Shown here: positions 36,694 to 45,016 of the stretch, piece by piece
Layout: every line of letters starts with the position of its first letter
Position numbering within the stretch: position 1 is the first letter of the stretch
From: Roseburia sp. 1XD42-69
GTDB lineage: Bacteria > Bacillota > Clostridia > Lachnospirales > Lachnospiraceae
DNA: 64,000 nt
Direction: 5' to 3'
Assembly: GCF_003612565.1 (NCBI RefSeq)
Contig: NZ_RAZG01000010.1
Coordinates: forward strand, 1-64,000
Translations under genes and position numbers: made by a program
The notes under the pieces: model-generated
Told to the model about the DNA's origin: nothing
Databases searched by the model: none
Seen by the model: only the letters and a program-made list of their open reading frames with translations

Positions 36694-37567
36694 AATCTAC
36701 CCCTCCTAATTCATAAATAAATATTTCCTCTAAGGTCAGCGGGAGAAGGTCGATAAGCATAGGATTCATCTTCTCAAGCTGTTCCTTGGCATCCTTTGGG
36801 TTTCCTTTTACAATGAGGGTGTACACCCTTCCGGTATTGGACATGTGAAGCACTTCAAAATTTTCCGGAAGCTTGGGCATCTCCGCTTGAAATGCCACCT
36901 GGATTTTGCACACACTTCCCTGTAATTCCGACAAGGAACGCTCAATCATAATTTTTCCCTGATGCATGATTCCCACATGGTCGCACACATCCTCCAGTTC
37001 CCTTAAATTGTGGGAGGATACTAAAACGGTGCTTCCTGTCTCCGCCACATCCGCCATAATAATGCTCCAGACCTGACGGCGCATGACAGGGTCCAATCCG
37101 TCTACCGGCTCATCTAAGATGAGAAGTTCCGGCCGGATGCACACAGCCAGCCAGAATGCCACCTGCTTCTGCATTCCCTTGCTTAAACTCCTGATATTTT
37201 TCTTGGGATCGATGGTGGGAAAAAATTCCATCAGCTTAAAAAACAGTTTATCGTCAAATTTGGGATACATCCCCTGATAAAACCGCTTCATCTCATACGT
37301 ATTGGCAGAGACGAAATAGAAAAGGTCATCGGGGATATACCCGAACTTTTCTTTTACCGCCGGGTTTTCGTAAACGGTTTCCCCTGCGATTTTTACCTCC
37401 CCGGCGTCCTGCCGGTAAACCCCGGTCAAATGCCTGATCAAGGTGGATTTCCCTGCCCCGTTCGGCCCGACCAGGCCGTAGATGGCTCCCTTTTTCACAT
37501 GCATATCCACACTGTCTAAAGCGCGGAATCCGTCAAATTGTTTTACCAGATTTTTTACTTCAATCAT
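36668..37567 (-). CDS. ABC transporter ATPase (efflux type)
   Basis: 299 residues. Walker A GPNGAGKSTLIRHLTG, signature RSLSKGMQKQVAFWLAV, Walker B LLILDEPVDGLDPVMRR and H-loop VLVSSHNLREL are present. The C-terminal 80 residues are the extension usual in efflux ATPases. Its ATG overlaps the gntR stop by four bases. Confidence 0.92.
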   Translation of the reverse strand: MIEVKNLVKQFDGFRALDSVDMHVKKGAIYGLVGPNGAGKSTLIRHLTGVYRQDAGEVKIAGETVYENPAVKEKFGYIPDDLFYFVSANTYEMKRFYQGMYPKFDDKLFFKLMEFFPTIDPKKNIRSLSKGMQKQVAFWLAVCIRPELLILDEPVDGLDPVMRRQVWSIIMADVAETGSTVLVSSHNLRELEDVCDHVGIMHQGKIMIERSLSELQGSVCKIQVAFQAEMPKLPENFEVLHMSNTGRVYTLIVKGNPKDAKEQLEKMNPMLIDLLPLTLEEIFIYELGGVDYEVKDILF

Positions 37568-37938
37568 TCTGTCTCCCCTCCCTTAGAAAGTCTTTCCATC
37601 CTCTCTCCCAACTCTTCTTTCGTGACAGATAACACGAAAAGTTCAGTTACCACATCGTCAAATGTTACCAACAGCTCTTGTTTTCTTGTCTGGTTGATAA
37701 ACACAGGGGATGAGGCAAATGTTCCCTTTCCCTGTTTGCTGTAAACATACCCCTCGGACTCTAATTCCCGATAAGCCCTTGATATGGTATTTGGATTGAT
37801 TGCAAGAGATGATGCCAGTTCCCGAACGGAAGGCAGTTTTTCGTCCGGCTCAATGGCTTTCGACAAAAGCAGTTTCCGTATGCCGTCCTTTATCTGTTCA
37901 TAGATAGGTTTTGCATCTCTGTAGTTTAGCTGCAGCAA
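37564..37938 (-). CDS. GntR-family regulator, YtrA subfamily
   Basis: 124 residues: the winged helix PIYEQIKDGIRKLLLSKAI ... LPSVRELASSLAINPNTISRAYRELE and only a short C-terminal dimerisation tail, as in YtrA-type repressors. The start codon is TTG, eight bases after AGGAGG. It probably represses its own operon through the direct repeats upstream and releases on sensing a drug or lipid signal. Confidence 0.9.
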   Translation of the reverse strand: MLQLNYRDAKPIYEQIKDGIRKLLLSKAIEPDEKLPSVRELASSLAINPNTISRAYRELESEGYVYSKQGKGTFASSPVFINQTRKQELLVTFDDVVTELFVLSVTKEELGERMERLSKGGETE

Positions 37939-37955
37939 TTCTCATACCTCCTGTC

Positions 37956-37990
37956 TGTATGAATTCAAGTGTTTTATGTGTATTAATTCA
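37956..37990. promoter_or_regulatory. Direct-repeat operator candidate for the GntR regulator
   Basis: TGTATGAATTCA (37956-37967) and TGTATTAATTCA (37979-37990) are direct repeats 23 bases apart, about two helical turns, between the promoter and the start codon. Confidence 0.5.
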
Positions 37991-38002
37991 TTTAGTACAG
38001 TT

Positions 38003-38031
38003 AGAATACCACGAAAACACCACTGTTACAA
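38003..38031 (-). promoter_or_regulatory. Predicted promoter of the GntR-ABC operon
   Basis: On the minus strand, TTGTAA (38031-38026), 17-base spacer, TATTCT (38008-38003). Confidence 0.55.
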
Positions 38032-38081
38032 TAAAAATAAGCGAAGAAAATATTTAAGAATTTATTAAGAGAAGAAGTATC

Positions 38082-38657
38082 TCATTTTTTATTTGGAACA
38101 AGGCCGAATTTATTTATGACAATATCTGCCGCTTCATCGGGACTTAAATCGGAATTGTCTATTTTAATATGATTTTTAAACCAAACTTCGCCTGCTTCCG
38201 AATTAAGCCTATGGTTTTCCGCTTCCCTCAATAGGTCGGCTTTGCTCCATTCCACATCTCTTTTTGACGGTTTTCTTTCCATTCTGTGCAATGTTTCATT
38301 TCTATGCAGTCTCACACTAATATCTGCACTCAGTTCTACAAAATAAAAATTGCCGCCGCTGGATGTGAATTGATTTGCCAATGTTGTCAAATAATCTTTT
38401 TCCGTTTGCATTTCAAAGGCGCACACATATGTGAAAATCAAATCCACATTATGCTTTATTGCAATTTCAAATACTTTTTCCCTAAAGATACCATTGAACT
38501 CCTTTTGCGCAGGTGTATCAAAACCGAATACTTTATTCGACACCTCAATGCTGTCATGATTTATCATTAAATTGTATTTCAGTTTATCTCTTATGCTTTC
38601 CGCAACCGTCATTTTCCCCACCGCTTGTGGTCCGCAAACAATAATTAAGTTTGCCAT
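38082..38657 (-). CDS. Small P-loop kinase-like protein
   Basis: 191 residues resembling the shikimate/nucleotide-kinase fold: Walker A GPQAVGKMT near the N terminus, with Met where Ser/Thr normally follows the Lys (Thr comes next), and a lid-like Arg-rich segment (VRLHRNETLHRMERKPSKRDVEW). The substrate is unknown. The gene is AT-richer than its neighbours and lies between an ABC module and the pgeF operon, so it may be a recent arrival. GGGGGCGG precedes the ATG. Confidence 0.7.
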   Translation of the reverse strand: MANLIIVCGPQAVGKMTVAESIRDKLKYNLMINHDSIEVSNKVFGFDTPAQKEFNGIFREKVFEIAIKHNVDLIFTYVCAFEMQTEKDYLTTLANQFTSSGGNFYFVELSADISVRLHRNETLHRMERKPSKRDVEWSKADLLREAENHRLNSEAGEVWFKNHIKIDNSDLSPDEAADIVINKFGLVPNKK

Positions 38658-38675
38658 TTACACCGCCCCCTTTCA

Positions 38676-39554
38676 CTACGATTTGCCGGTTTCTGCTTTT
38701 AATGCCAAAACCGCAGCCAGATTCCCCCTTTTCCCCCTGCTTGCCCTGTGGGAAAATAAAAGCTTTGGATTACAGCAGGTACAGATATTGGTGACGGCCA
38801 AATGTTCTTTTAAAATCCCCGCTTCCAATAGGACAATCTCGTTGGCCCGCCACAAATCCAACTGGTACTTGCCCCCTCCTTTATCTATAAGAATTTCTTT
38901 TTCATGCCCCGCAAATTCCCCCAGAAACGCTTCCGCCACATCAGAACCCACCTCATAGCAGCCCTGGCAGATGGAGGGGCCAATGGCGCAGAAAATATCC
39001 TCCGGCTTACTGCCAAACTCCCGCCCCATGGCTTCTATGGTCACTTTTCCCATGCGGTTTACCGTTCCCCGCCACCCGGAATGGCTGAGGCCGATGGCAG
39101 GATGCTTTTTGTCCACAAAAAATAAAGGCACGCAGTCCGCATAAAAGGTTGTTAAAGTCACCCCCGGCTCGTCGGTGATAAGGCCATCAATATCTGTAAA
39201 TGCCTTATCCCCCATCCCTGTGCCTGCATCCCTTTTCCCCACTCTCTTTACATTTGTAGTATGGGTCTGGTTGGAAAAGCAAAAACTGTCCTCTTTTACA
39301 GAAAGGGCCTGGGCAAGCCTTTTATAGTTTTCAAGGACGGCCTCCCTTTCATCCCCTCTGGTAAAACTTAAGTTTAAGGAGGAATAGATGCCGGAACTTA
39401 CTCCCCCAAGCCTGGTGGTAAAACCATGGATAACCATGTCCGTCTCTTCTAGTAATGGGAAATGCAAAAGGGGCAGGTTTCCGGATTTTACAGGGTATCC
39501 GGCTATCCTTAACACATCTTTTTCTGATTTCTTTTTGAAATTTAGCTGGTTCAT
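38676..39554 (-). CDS. pgeF: Laccase-domain protein PgeF (YfiH family)
   Basis: 292 residues. The metal-site motifs are in place: SNQTHTTNVKRV, FYADCVPLFFVD, GLSHSGWRGTVNRM and CGxC-like CCNPKLLFSHR near the end. The family was linked to peptidoglycan editing and to purine nucleoside phosphorylase activity. It closes the conserved rplS-lepB-rbgA-rnhB-ylqG-ylqH-yraN run. Confidence 0.9.
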   Translation of the reverse strand: MNQLNFKKKSEKDVLRIAGYPVKSGNLPLLHFPLLEETDMVIHGFTTRLGGVSSGIYSSLNLSFTRGDEREAVLENYKRLAQALSVKEDSFCFSNQTHTTNVKRVGKRDAGTGMGDKAFTDIDGLITDEPGVTLTTFYADCVPLFFVDKKHPAIGLSHSGWRGTVNRMGKVTIEAMGREFGSKPEDIFCAIGPSICQGCYEVGSDVAEAFLGEFAGHEKEILIDKGGGKYQLDLWRANEIVLLEAGILKEHLAVTNICTCCNPKLLFSHRASRGKRGNLAAVLALKAETGKS

Positions 39555-39589
39555 ACAGAATATCTCCTATCTAAAAAATTCTTATGCTC

Positions 39590-39952
39590 CTAACCCTGAA
39601 ATTCAAAAGCATTTTTTACATGGAAAATCTCTTCCCCCATAACAGCCACCACGTCGAACCTTACAGGCTGTTCCGGGGAAATCCGGTTTCTGGCAATGTA
39701 ATAAAGGGCAGCCCTAGAGATTTTTTGCTGTTTTCTCACGTCCACCGCCTCTAAGGGATGCCCCCTTTTCCCGTCTTTCCGGTATTTTACCTCCGCAAAA
39801 ACAAGGGTATCTTTGTCTTTTAAGATAAGGTCAATCTCCCCGAAGCGGGTGTAAAAATTCTGCCCTAAAATCTCATAGCCCTGCCCCTTTAAAAAATCAC
39901 CCGCCAGTTTTTCCTTTTCCCCTCCGGTTTTTCTTTTGTTAATAAAATCCAC
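39590..39952 (-). CDS. YraN/UPF0102 nuclease-like protein (start codon unusual)
   Basis: About 117-120 residues with the UPF0102 core: AGDFLKGQGYEILGQNFYTR, GEIDLILKD, FAEVKYRK and FDVVAV. Its Asp and Glu-x-Lys form a nuclease-like site. No ATG lies at the expected place. The family usually starts MNKRE-; here the matching residue is an ATT codon at 39943, with AAAGGTG eight bases upstream. GTG at 39952 is used for the coordinates; ATG at 40012 would lie inside the preceding gene. Confidence 0.85.
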   Translation of the reverse strand: MDFINKRKTGGEKEKLAGDFLKGQGYEILGQNFYTRFGEIDLILKDKDTLVFAEVKYRKDGKRGHPLEAVDVRKQQKISRAALYYIARNRISPEQPVRFDVVAVMGEEIFHVKNAFEFQG

Positions 39953-39977
39953 ACCTTTCCCATATTTGTATCTATCC

Positions 39978-40277
39978 CTACTGTAATTTTGACCGCAATT
40001 TGTCCATATCATCCACAAAAACTAAAATTTCCGCCACAACCTCATAGAGCTCCGGGGGTATGGTATCCCCGATTTCCAGTTTGGAAAGGGTTGCCGCAAG
40101 CTTGTTGTCCTTGTAGAGGGGCACGTCGCTCTCTTTCGCTTTTTCTATTATCTTTTCCGCCAACTCCCCTTTTCCCGTGGCAAGTATGGTGGGGGCCACA
40201 TCCCCGGGATTATAGGCAAGGGCCACCGCAGTCTTTACACTGTCTTTTTCTTTTTTCCTGTTTTCCACTTTTTTCAC
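39978..40277 (-). CDS. FlhB C-terminal-domain homologue (YlqH type)
   Basis: 99 residues corresponding only to the cytoplasmic domain of FlhB/EscU export-switch proteins. The normal NPTH self-cleavage motif reads NPGD (AYNPGDVAPTI), so autocleavage is not expected. The start is GTG, overlapping the fliK-like stop by four bases. In Bacillus the same gene (ylqH) also follows rnhB-ylqG outside flagellar operons. No other flagellar genes lie here. Confidence 0.88.
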   Translation of the reverse strand: MKKVENRKKEKDSVKTAVALAYNPGDVAPTILATGKGELAEKIIEKAKESDVPLYKDNKLAATLSKLEIGDTIPPELYEVVAEILVFVDDMDKLRSKLQ

Positions 40278-42091
40278 GCCCTGACATCAAAAGAATATCT
40301 GTGGACCATGCCTCCCGCCTGGGGCTGGCCCTCTAAAATTTGGTCTACAAAACTTGGGGTCTCCTCCTGGGTATTGACCTGGATTTTTACCTGGTAGCCC
40401 TTTTTCGCCAGCCGCTCCTCAAGCTCATCCAAATGCTCCATAATCAAATTGTAGGAAGTGTCATCCGAGAGATAAAAATTTGTAGTAACTTTTTTCTGAT
40501 GCATCCGAATGGATACGTCCGTGGAGCCCAAATGCTCCAAATCCAGATGGAGAAATGCCGTTAAGTCCTCATCTTCCTCCCCCCGCTTCTTTTTCCCCCT
40601 GTAAACGTACAAATCACTGTGGGCATTCTGCCCGGACAATTTTAAGGGTATCTGCACATAGGCATAGGTCTGGTTTAACTGATTCATAAACTGAATGTTA
40701 TTGCGGATAGAAGATGCGGTATCCGACAGGTTCTGGGTGCTTTGACCAAAGTTTTTTAACACCTGCTCCATCTGTTCCATCTGCCTGTTTAGCCGCTGGT
40801 ACAACTCGTTTACTTTATTATCCCCCTTTAAATCCTGGGGTTTTAAGAGCCATTGCTCTTCCATTGCATTCCGAAGGAGAGCGCGGTATTCCCTGGAGGA
40901 TACCAGCTGGCTGAGGGCCTCCTTGGAAACGGCGTCTTTTCCTGGAAAAGCTTCCGAGAGGAGGGATAAAAGCTCCTTTGAGGTAAGGTTTGGATTTAAT
41001 TTTCCCTCTTCAAACACCGCAGGATTCTGGGAAAATTCCGGTATGTTTAACAGACGGGAGGCAAGATTATTTAACTGCTTTGCGCTAAGCATTTCTGATA
41101 GGTGCGTTCCTCCCTCCAGGGCTTTTGCCGGATTTTTTACCTGCTCCTGATTTAGGGTCTCCTCACTGATTAGGATTTTCCCCTGGCTTTCTGCCGCCTT
41201 TTTAGGTTCTCCCACAGTATCCTTTATCCCATTTTCCCCGGCATTTTTTTCTCCGGAAACCATGTGTAAAATCTCTTCCGTTTTTCCCTGCTCCACCGTA
41301 AGTTTCACAGCGCCTTCCGGATTTTCCCCTGTTTTTCCCACGGCAATATTCTCAGGATTTGCGCTCTCCTGAGGTTTGCCGGAAGGATTTTCCCCGGAAA
41401 TTTCTGTCTTATCCCCGGCTAAAATCTGGGCAATCTGTTTGTTTAATGCCAGCAGGGCGTCAGCGCTTAACTTTCCCTTGGACATCTGCTGAGATAACCC
41501 CTTCATCACAGATTCCAACTGGTCTAAAACCGCATACTGGTCTGATTTGTAGTTTTCAAACTGGGCGGCCATTTCCTCTGTAATGGGAATCCCCAGTTTG
41601 GCCATCTGCACAATGGTATTTACATCCATGGTATCGTTGCCTGCCACCAGCCTAGCCATTGCAAGAAGGCTCTGTTTATCTATGGGCATGGACTCTTCCA
41701 TCATGGCATTTACCATGGTGAGCATTTTGGGATTTGCCGGCAGGCTTGCCGCGTCCAAGGCGGCAAGAAGGGTGGGGTTTCCGGCAAAACCATTGGAGAA
41801 AGGACGGATGGCAATCTGGGCTCCGTTATTGGATTTTACCTGGAAAAACATGGACTGCCCCACATTTACGGAGACCCCCGAATCCAGCCTTGCCTGGATG
41901 GTCTTGCCGTCCGGCAGGCCAAGGATAACCACACCGTTCTCCATGCTGTTCACATTTCCCTCAAACACATTGCCCACGGACATCTGCTGCAGGGATGACA
42001 CCACCTGTTTTATCCCCTGGGTTCCCTGGGCAATCTCCGTGCCGCTTGCAATATTTCTGTTGTACTGGCCAAGCATATCTGAAATCTGCAT
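40274..42091 (-). CDS. FliK C-terminal-domain protein (YlqG type)
   Basis: 605 residues. The C-terminal 130 residues resemble the flagellar hook-length control (FliK) domain (VSIRMHQKKVTTNFYLSDD ... LEERLAKKGYQVKIQVN). The long N-terminal part is polar and Gln/Glu/Gly-rich with an OB-like segment near residues 38-95. It pairs with the FlhB-like gene as ylqG-ylqH do in Bacillus. Role unknown. Confidence 0.82.
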   Translation of the reverse strand: MQISDMLGQYNRNIASGTEIAQGTQGIKQVVSSLQQMSVGNVFEGNVNSMENGVVILGLPDGKTIQARLDSGVSVNVGQSMFFQVKSNNGAQIAIRPFSNGFAGNPTLLAALDAASLPANPKMLTMVNAMMEESMPIDKQSLLAMARLVAGNDTMDVNTIVQMAKLGIPITEEMAAQFENYKSDQYAVLDQLESVMKGLSQQMSKGKLSADALLALNKQIAQILAGDKTEISGENPSGKPQESANPENIAVGKTGENPEGAVKLTVEQGKTEEILHMVSGEKNAGENGIKDTVGEPKKAAESQGKILISEETLNQEQVKNPAKALEGGTHLSEMLSAKQLNNLASRLLNIPEFSQNPAVFEEGKLNPNLTSKELLSLLSEAFPGKDAVSKEALSQLVSSREYRALLRNAMEEQWLLKPQDLKGDNKVNELYQRLNRQMEQMEQVLKNFGQSTQNLSDTASSIRNNIQFMNQLNQTYAYVQIPLKLSGQNAHSDLYVYRGKKKRGEEDEDLTAFLHLDLEHLGSTDVSIRMHQKKVTTNFYLSDDTSYNLIMEHLDELEERLAKKGYQVKIQVNTQEETPSFVDQILEGQPQAGGMVHRYSFDVRA

Positions 42092-42156
42092 TTCCTACCC
42101 CCGTTTTTTTTCATACACTTCTGCACCATAAGCGCAGAATTAAAACATCCGCTATA

Positions 42157-42921
42157 TTATACAAAATTTCCGATAAAACTGTTTCGGTGAATCGGGGAAG
42201 GGCCGTATTTTTTCAGAGCTTCAATATGTTCCTTTGATCCGTATCCCTTATTGGAAGCAAAGCGGTATTCCGGCATCAAAGCGTCATATTCCATCATCAG
42301 CCTGTCCCTGGTGACTTTCGCCATAATACTTGCCGCCCCGATGGTGATGCTCTTTTCATCCCCTTTTATAATGGGCACCTGCTCTATGTCCACCCCGGGA
42401 ATTTTCACCGCATCATTTAATAATATATCGGGTTTTATCCCCAGATTTTGAATAGCTTCCCTCATGGCTTCATAAGTGGCCTGCAAAATATTTATCTCGT
42501 CAATCCTTTTTGGACTTGCCATGCCAATGCCCACAGCAATGGCTTTTTCCATAATCACATCAAAAAGCTCCTCCCTCTTTTTGGGGGAAAGCTGTTTAGA
42601 ATCGTTGATGTAGAGAATGTCGCAGTCCTTTGGAAGAATCACAGCCCCCGCCACCACAGGGCCGGCCAGTGGGCCTCTCCCCGCTTCATCAATGCCGCAG
42701 ATATATGTCCTGTCACCATACCGGTTCTCATATGCCTTTAAAGCGGAAATACGCTCTCTTTCCTCCTGAAGCTTTTTTATCTCTTTCTCTGCCTTTGCCA
42801 CAAGACTTTTCACCCCGGCCCTTTCATCTTCCCCGTATCTTTCCATAAAGGAAAAAAGTTCCGCCGTCTCTGTGCTTAAAAATTCTTCCTTAATCTCCCG
42901 GATTTTCTTTTGTGCATCCAT
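42157..42921 (-). CDS. rnhB: Ribonuclease HII
   Basis: 254 residues. The catalytic motif ICGIDEAGRGPLAGPVVAGAVIL is intact, followed by NDSKQLSPKKR and an Asp in MAKVTRDRLM. It removes RNA from RNA-DNA hybrids. An N-terminal helical extension of about 65 residues precedes the core, as in many Firmicutes. The start overlaps the region just after the rbgA stop, with AAGGAG upstream. Confidence 0.95.
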   Translation of the reverse strand: MDAQKKIREIKEEFLSTETAELFSFMERYGEDERAGVKSLVAKAEKEIKKLQEERERISALKAYENRYGDRTYICGIDEAGRGPLAGPVVAGAVILPKDCDILYINDSKQLSPKKREELFDVIMEKAIAVGIGMASPKRIDEINILQATYEAMREAIQNLGIKPDILLNDAVKIPGVDIEQVPIIKGDEKSITIGAASIMAKVTRDRLMMEYDALMPEYRFASNKGYGSKEHIEALKKYGPSPIHRNSFIGNFV

Positions 42922-42922
42922 G

Positions 42923-43777
42923 TCAAACTCCTTTTTCCTCCGGCTCCTCCAGTGTGATTCTCCCCAGTTTTCCCCCCCGAAACTCATCCATTAAAAGTTT
43001 TGCCGCCTTGCCGTAGTCCAGTTCATTTCCCCTGCTGCGGCAGTTTCTGTTTTCCCCGATAAAGGTTAAAACCTTAAGGGCGTCCTCAACCTCTTCAACA
43101 TGATATCTTTGGGATAAAACCCCGGGATATTTTTTTAATAAAATTTTAATTAGCTCTAGGGAAAGTTCTTCCGTGTTTATAATTTCATCTTTGATAGAGC
43201 CGATAAGGGCCAGGGAAAGCCCCACCCTCTGGTCCTCAAATTTGGGCCAGAGTATCCCCGGGGTGTCTAAGAGCTCCACGCTTTTATTCAGCCTTATCCA
43301 CTGTTTTCCCTTTGTCACCCCCGGCTTATTCCCTGTCTTTGCGCAGGCCCGCCCCGCATAAGTATTGATAAAGGTGGACTTGCCCACGTTGGGAATCCCC
43401 ACCACCATGGCCCGCACCGGACGGTTTTTAATGCCCCTTTTTTGGTCCCTTTCAATTTTTTCCCTGCAGGCTTCTAAAATCTGGCCCTGGATGGCTTTTA
43501 TCCCGGCCTTGCTCCTGGAATCCAGGGAAACCACAAAGCATCCCTTTTCTAAAAAATAGTCCCTCCAGGCTTTTGTGGCCCTCTCATCCGCCAAATCCGC
43601 CTTATTCATTAAAATCAGCCTGGCCTTATTTTTTCCCAGCTCATCAATGTCCGGATTCCTGCTGGAAATGGGAATCCTGGCATCCACAAGCTCAATAATC
43701 AAATCAATTAACTTTATATCTTCCTGCATCTGGCGTTTTGCTTTCGTCATATGCCCTGGATACCACTGAAACTGCAT
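42923..43777 (-). CDS. rbgA: Ribosome biogenesis GTPase RbgA (YlqF)
   Basis: 284 residues of the circularly permuted GTPase family: the G4 motif NKADL comes before G1 (GIPNVGKSTFINTYAG) and G3 (LLDTPGILWP). The N terminus QFQWYPGHMTKAKRQM is characteristic of YlqF. RbgA helps complete the 50S subunit, fitting its place next to rplS. Confidence 0.96.
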   Translation of the reverse strand: MQFQWYPGHMTKAKRQMQEDIKLIDLIIELVDARIPISSRNPDIDELGKNKARLILMNKADLADERATKAWRDYFLEKGCFVVSLDSRSKAGIKAIQGQILEACREKIERDQKRGIKNRPVRAMVVGIPNVGKSTFINTYAGRACAKTGNKPGVTKGKQWIRLNKSVELLDTPGILWPKFEDQRVGLSLALIGSIKDEIINTEELSLELIKILLKKYPGVLSQRYHVEEVEDALKVLTFIGENRNCRSRGNELDYGKAAKLLMDEFRGGKLGRITLEEPEEKGV

Positions 43778-43795
43778 AACCTACCTCTCTTTACC

Positions 43796-44377
43796 TTACT
43801 TAATAAATCCCATACTGTCATAGGGAGATATAATAAACCAGGCTTTTCCTATAATATATTCCTTTTTCACATTTCCGATGTTGGCATAGCGGCTGTCCTC
43901 GCTGTTATTCCTGTTATCCCCCAATACAAAGTACTCGTCCTCCTCCAGTTTCACAGGCTCCGCCGCCAGCTCCGCATCCAGTATGGGGGCAAACTCATCC
44001 TCATCCTCAAAGAGTTCTCCGTTGACATAAACTTCCCCCTCTTTTATCTGCACCGTATCCCCAGGTATTCCAATGACACGTTTCACATAGTAATGTGATT
44101 TCTCATTGCCGTTGGGGAGAAATACCACAATATCACCGGGTTTTGGGTCGGACAGGAGATAGATAAACCGGTTTATCATAATTTCCTGCCTGTTTTCCAA
44201 GGTGGGGGCCATAGACTGGCCTAAAACGCTTGTGCGCAGCCCAATAAAGTACACAAATACAAATGCTATCACAAGTACAATCACGCACTCCAATGTCCAG
44301 GCCACCACTTCTTTTACAATAGGGACATTGACTTTCTTTTTTTCCTTTCCAAAATGCAATCCGCTTTTTCTTCTCAT
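43796..44377 (-). CDS. lepB: Type I signal peptidase
   Basis: 193 residues with one N-terminal membrane helix (about residues 27-47). The catalytic Ser is in LGQSMAPTL and the Lys in YYVKRVIGIPGD; GDNRNNSEDSR follows in the last box. It cleaves signal peptides at the outer face of the membrane. The start at MRRKSGL has GAGGAAAAT upstream. Confidence 0.95.
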   Translation of the reverse strand: MRRKSGLHFGKEKKKVNVPIVKEVVAWTLECVIVLVIAFVFVYFIGLRTSVLGQSMAPTLENRQEIMINRFIYLLSDPKPGDIVVFLPNGNEKSHYYVKRVIGIPGDTVQIKEGEVYVNGELFEDEDEFAPILDAELAAEPVKLEEDEYFVLGDNRNNSEDSRYANIGNVKKEYIIGKAWFIISPYDSMGFIK

Positions 44378-44413
44378 ATTTTCCTCGTTCTGTACCCACT
44401 TTTCCGTTATGAA

Positions 44414-44450
44414 AAAAACGGTATTCAACACTACCATGAATACCGTTTTT
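44414..44450 (-). terminator. Terminator between rplS and lepB
   Basis: A 14-bp stem AAAAACGGTATTCA / TGAATACCGTTTTT, followed by a T run on the minus strand. Partial read-through would lower lepB expression relative to rplS. Confidence 0.8.
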
Positions 44451-44455
44451 CGGGA

Positions 44456-44809
44456 TTATTTTACCAGCTCTTTTACCTTTGCAGCCTTGCCGGAGCGGCC
44501 TCTTAAGTAATTTAATTTTGCCCTTCTTACTTTACCGTAGCGGACAACCTCCACTTTCTCCACATTTGGAGAGTGCAGGGGCCATGTCTTCTCAACGCCT
44601 ACGCCGTTGGAAAACTTCCGGACAGTGAAGGTCTCACGGTTGCTCCCGCCCTGTTTCTTTAACACAACGCCTTCAAATACCTGGATTCTCTCACGGTTTC
44701 CCTCTTTAATTTTACCGTAAACCTTTACCGTATCCCCTACGGAAAACTCCGGTACTTCTGCCTTTAACTGCTCTGCCTCAATGTTTTTGATAATTTCACT
44801 TGGGTTCAT
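44456..44809 (-). CDS. rplS: 50S ribosomal protein L19
   Basis: 117 residues. Signature sequences [22 protein letters not shown] and [20 protein letters not shown], ending [21 protein letters not shown]19 lies at the subunit interface. AGGAGG lies before the ATG. Confidence 0.98.
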   Translation of the reverse strand: MNPSEIIKNIEAEQLKAEVPEFSVGDTVKVYGKIKEGNRERIQVFEGVVLKKQGGSNRETFTVRKFSNGVGVEKTWPLHSPNVEKVEVVRYGKVRRAKLNYLRGRSGKAAKVKELVK

Positions 44810-44893
44810 TTTGTTTCCTCCTATTTGTCCGATGTTCTTAATACTCTCCTATGTAGTAACAGAGGACCATCGCATACTATACACAACTATCAA

Positions 44894-44922
44894 ACTATAT
44901 CACAATATGAAAGCTTGTGCAA
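44894..44922 (-). promoter_or_regulatory. Predicted promoter of the rplS operon
   Basis: On the minus strand, TTGCAC (44922-44917), 17-base spacer, TATAGT (44899-44894), about 85 bases before the start. Confidence 0.6.
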
Positions 44923-44952
44923 GTCTTTTTTCCTTAATTTTGTAAAATTAAA

Positions 44953-44991
44953 GAACAAATGTTTGATTTTTTGTGAAAAATATGGTATCCT
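44953..44991 (+). promoter_or_regulatory. dinB promoter with LexA-like box
   Basis: TTGATT (44963-44968), 17-base spacer, TATCCT (44986-44991). GAACAAATGTTTG (44953-44965) fits the Gram-positive LexA box GAAC-N4-GTTC with one mismatch and overlaps the -35, so SOS repression is likely. Confidence 0.55.
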
Positions 44992-45016
44992 TTTAGAAAG
45001 AAAAGAGGAAAACCTT

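Noticed and set aside
40340-42131. Several long plus-strand frames opposite the fliK-like gene
   Set aside because: Antisense shadows of a gene with clear family features; no ribosome sites.
44825-45016. Longer N terminus for the dinB-type polymerase
   Set aside because: It would span both divergent promoters; the family start MPNTTIYHIDVN has its own ribosome site.
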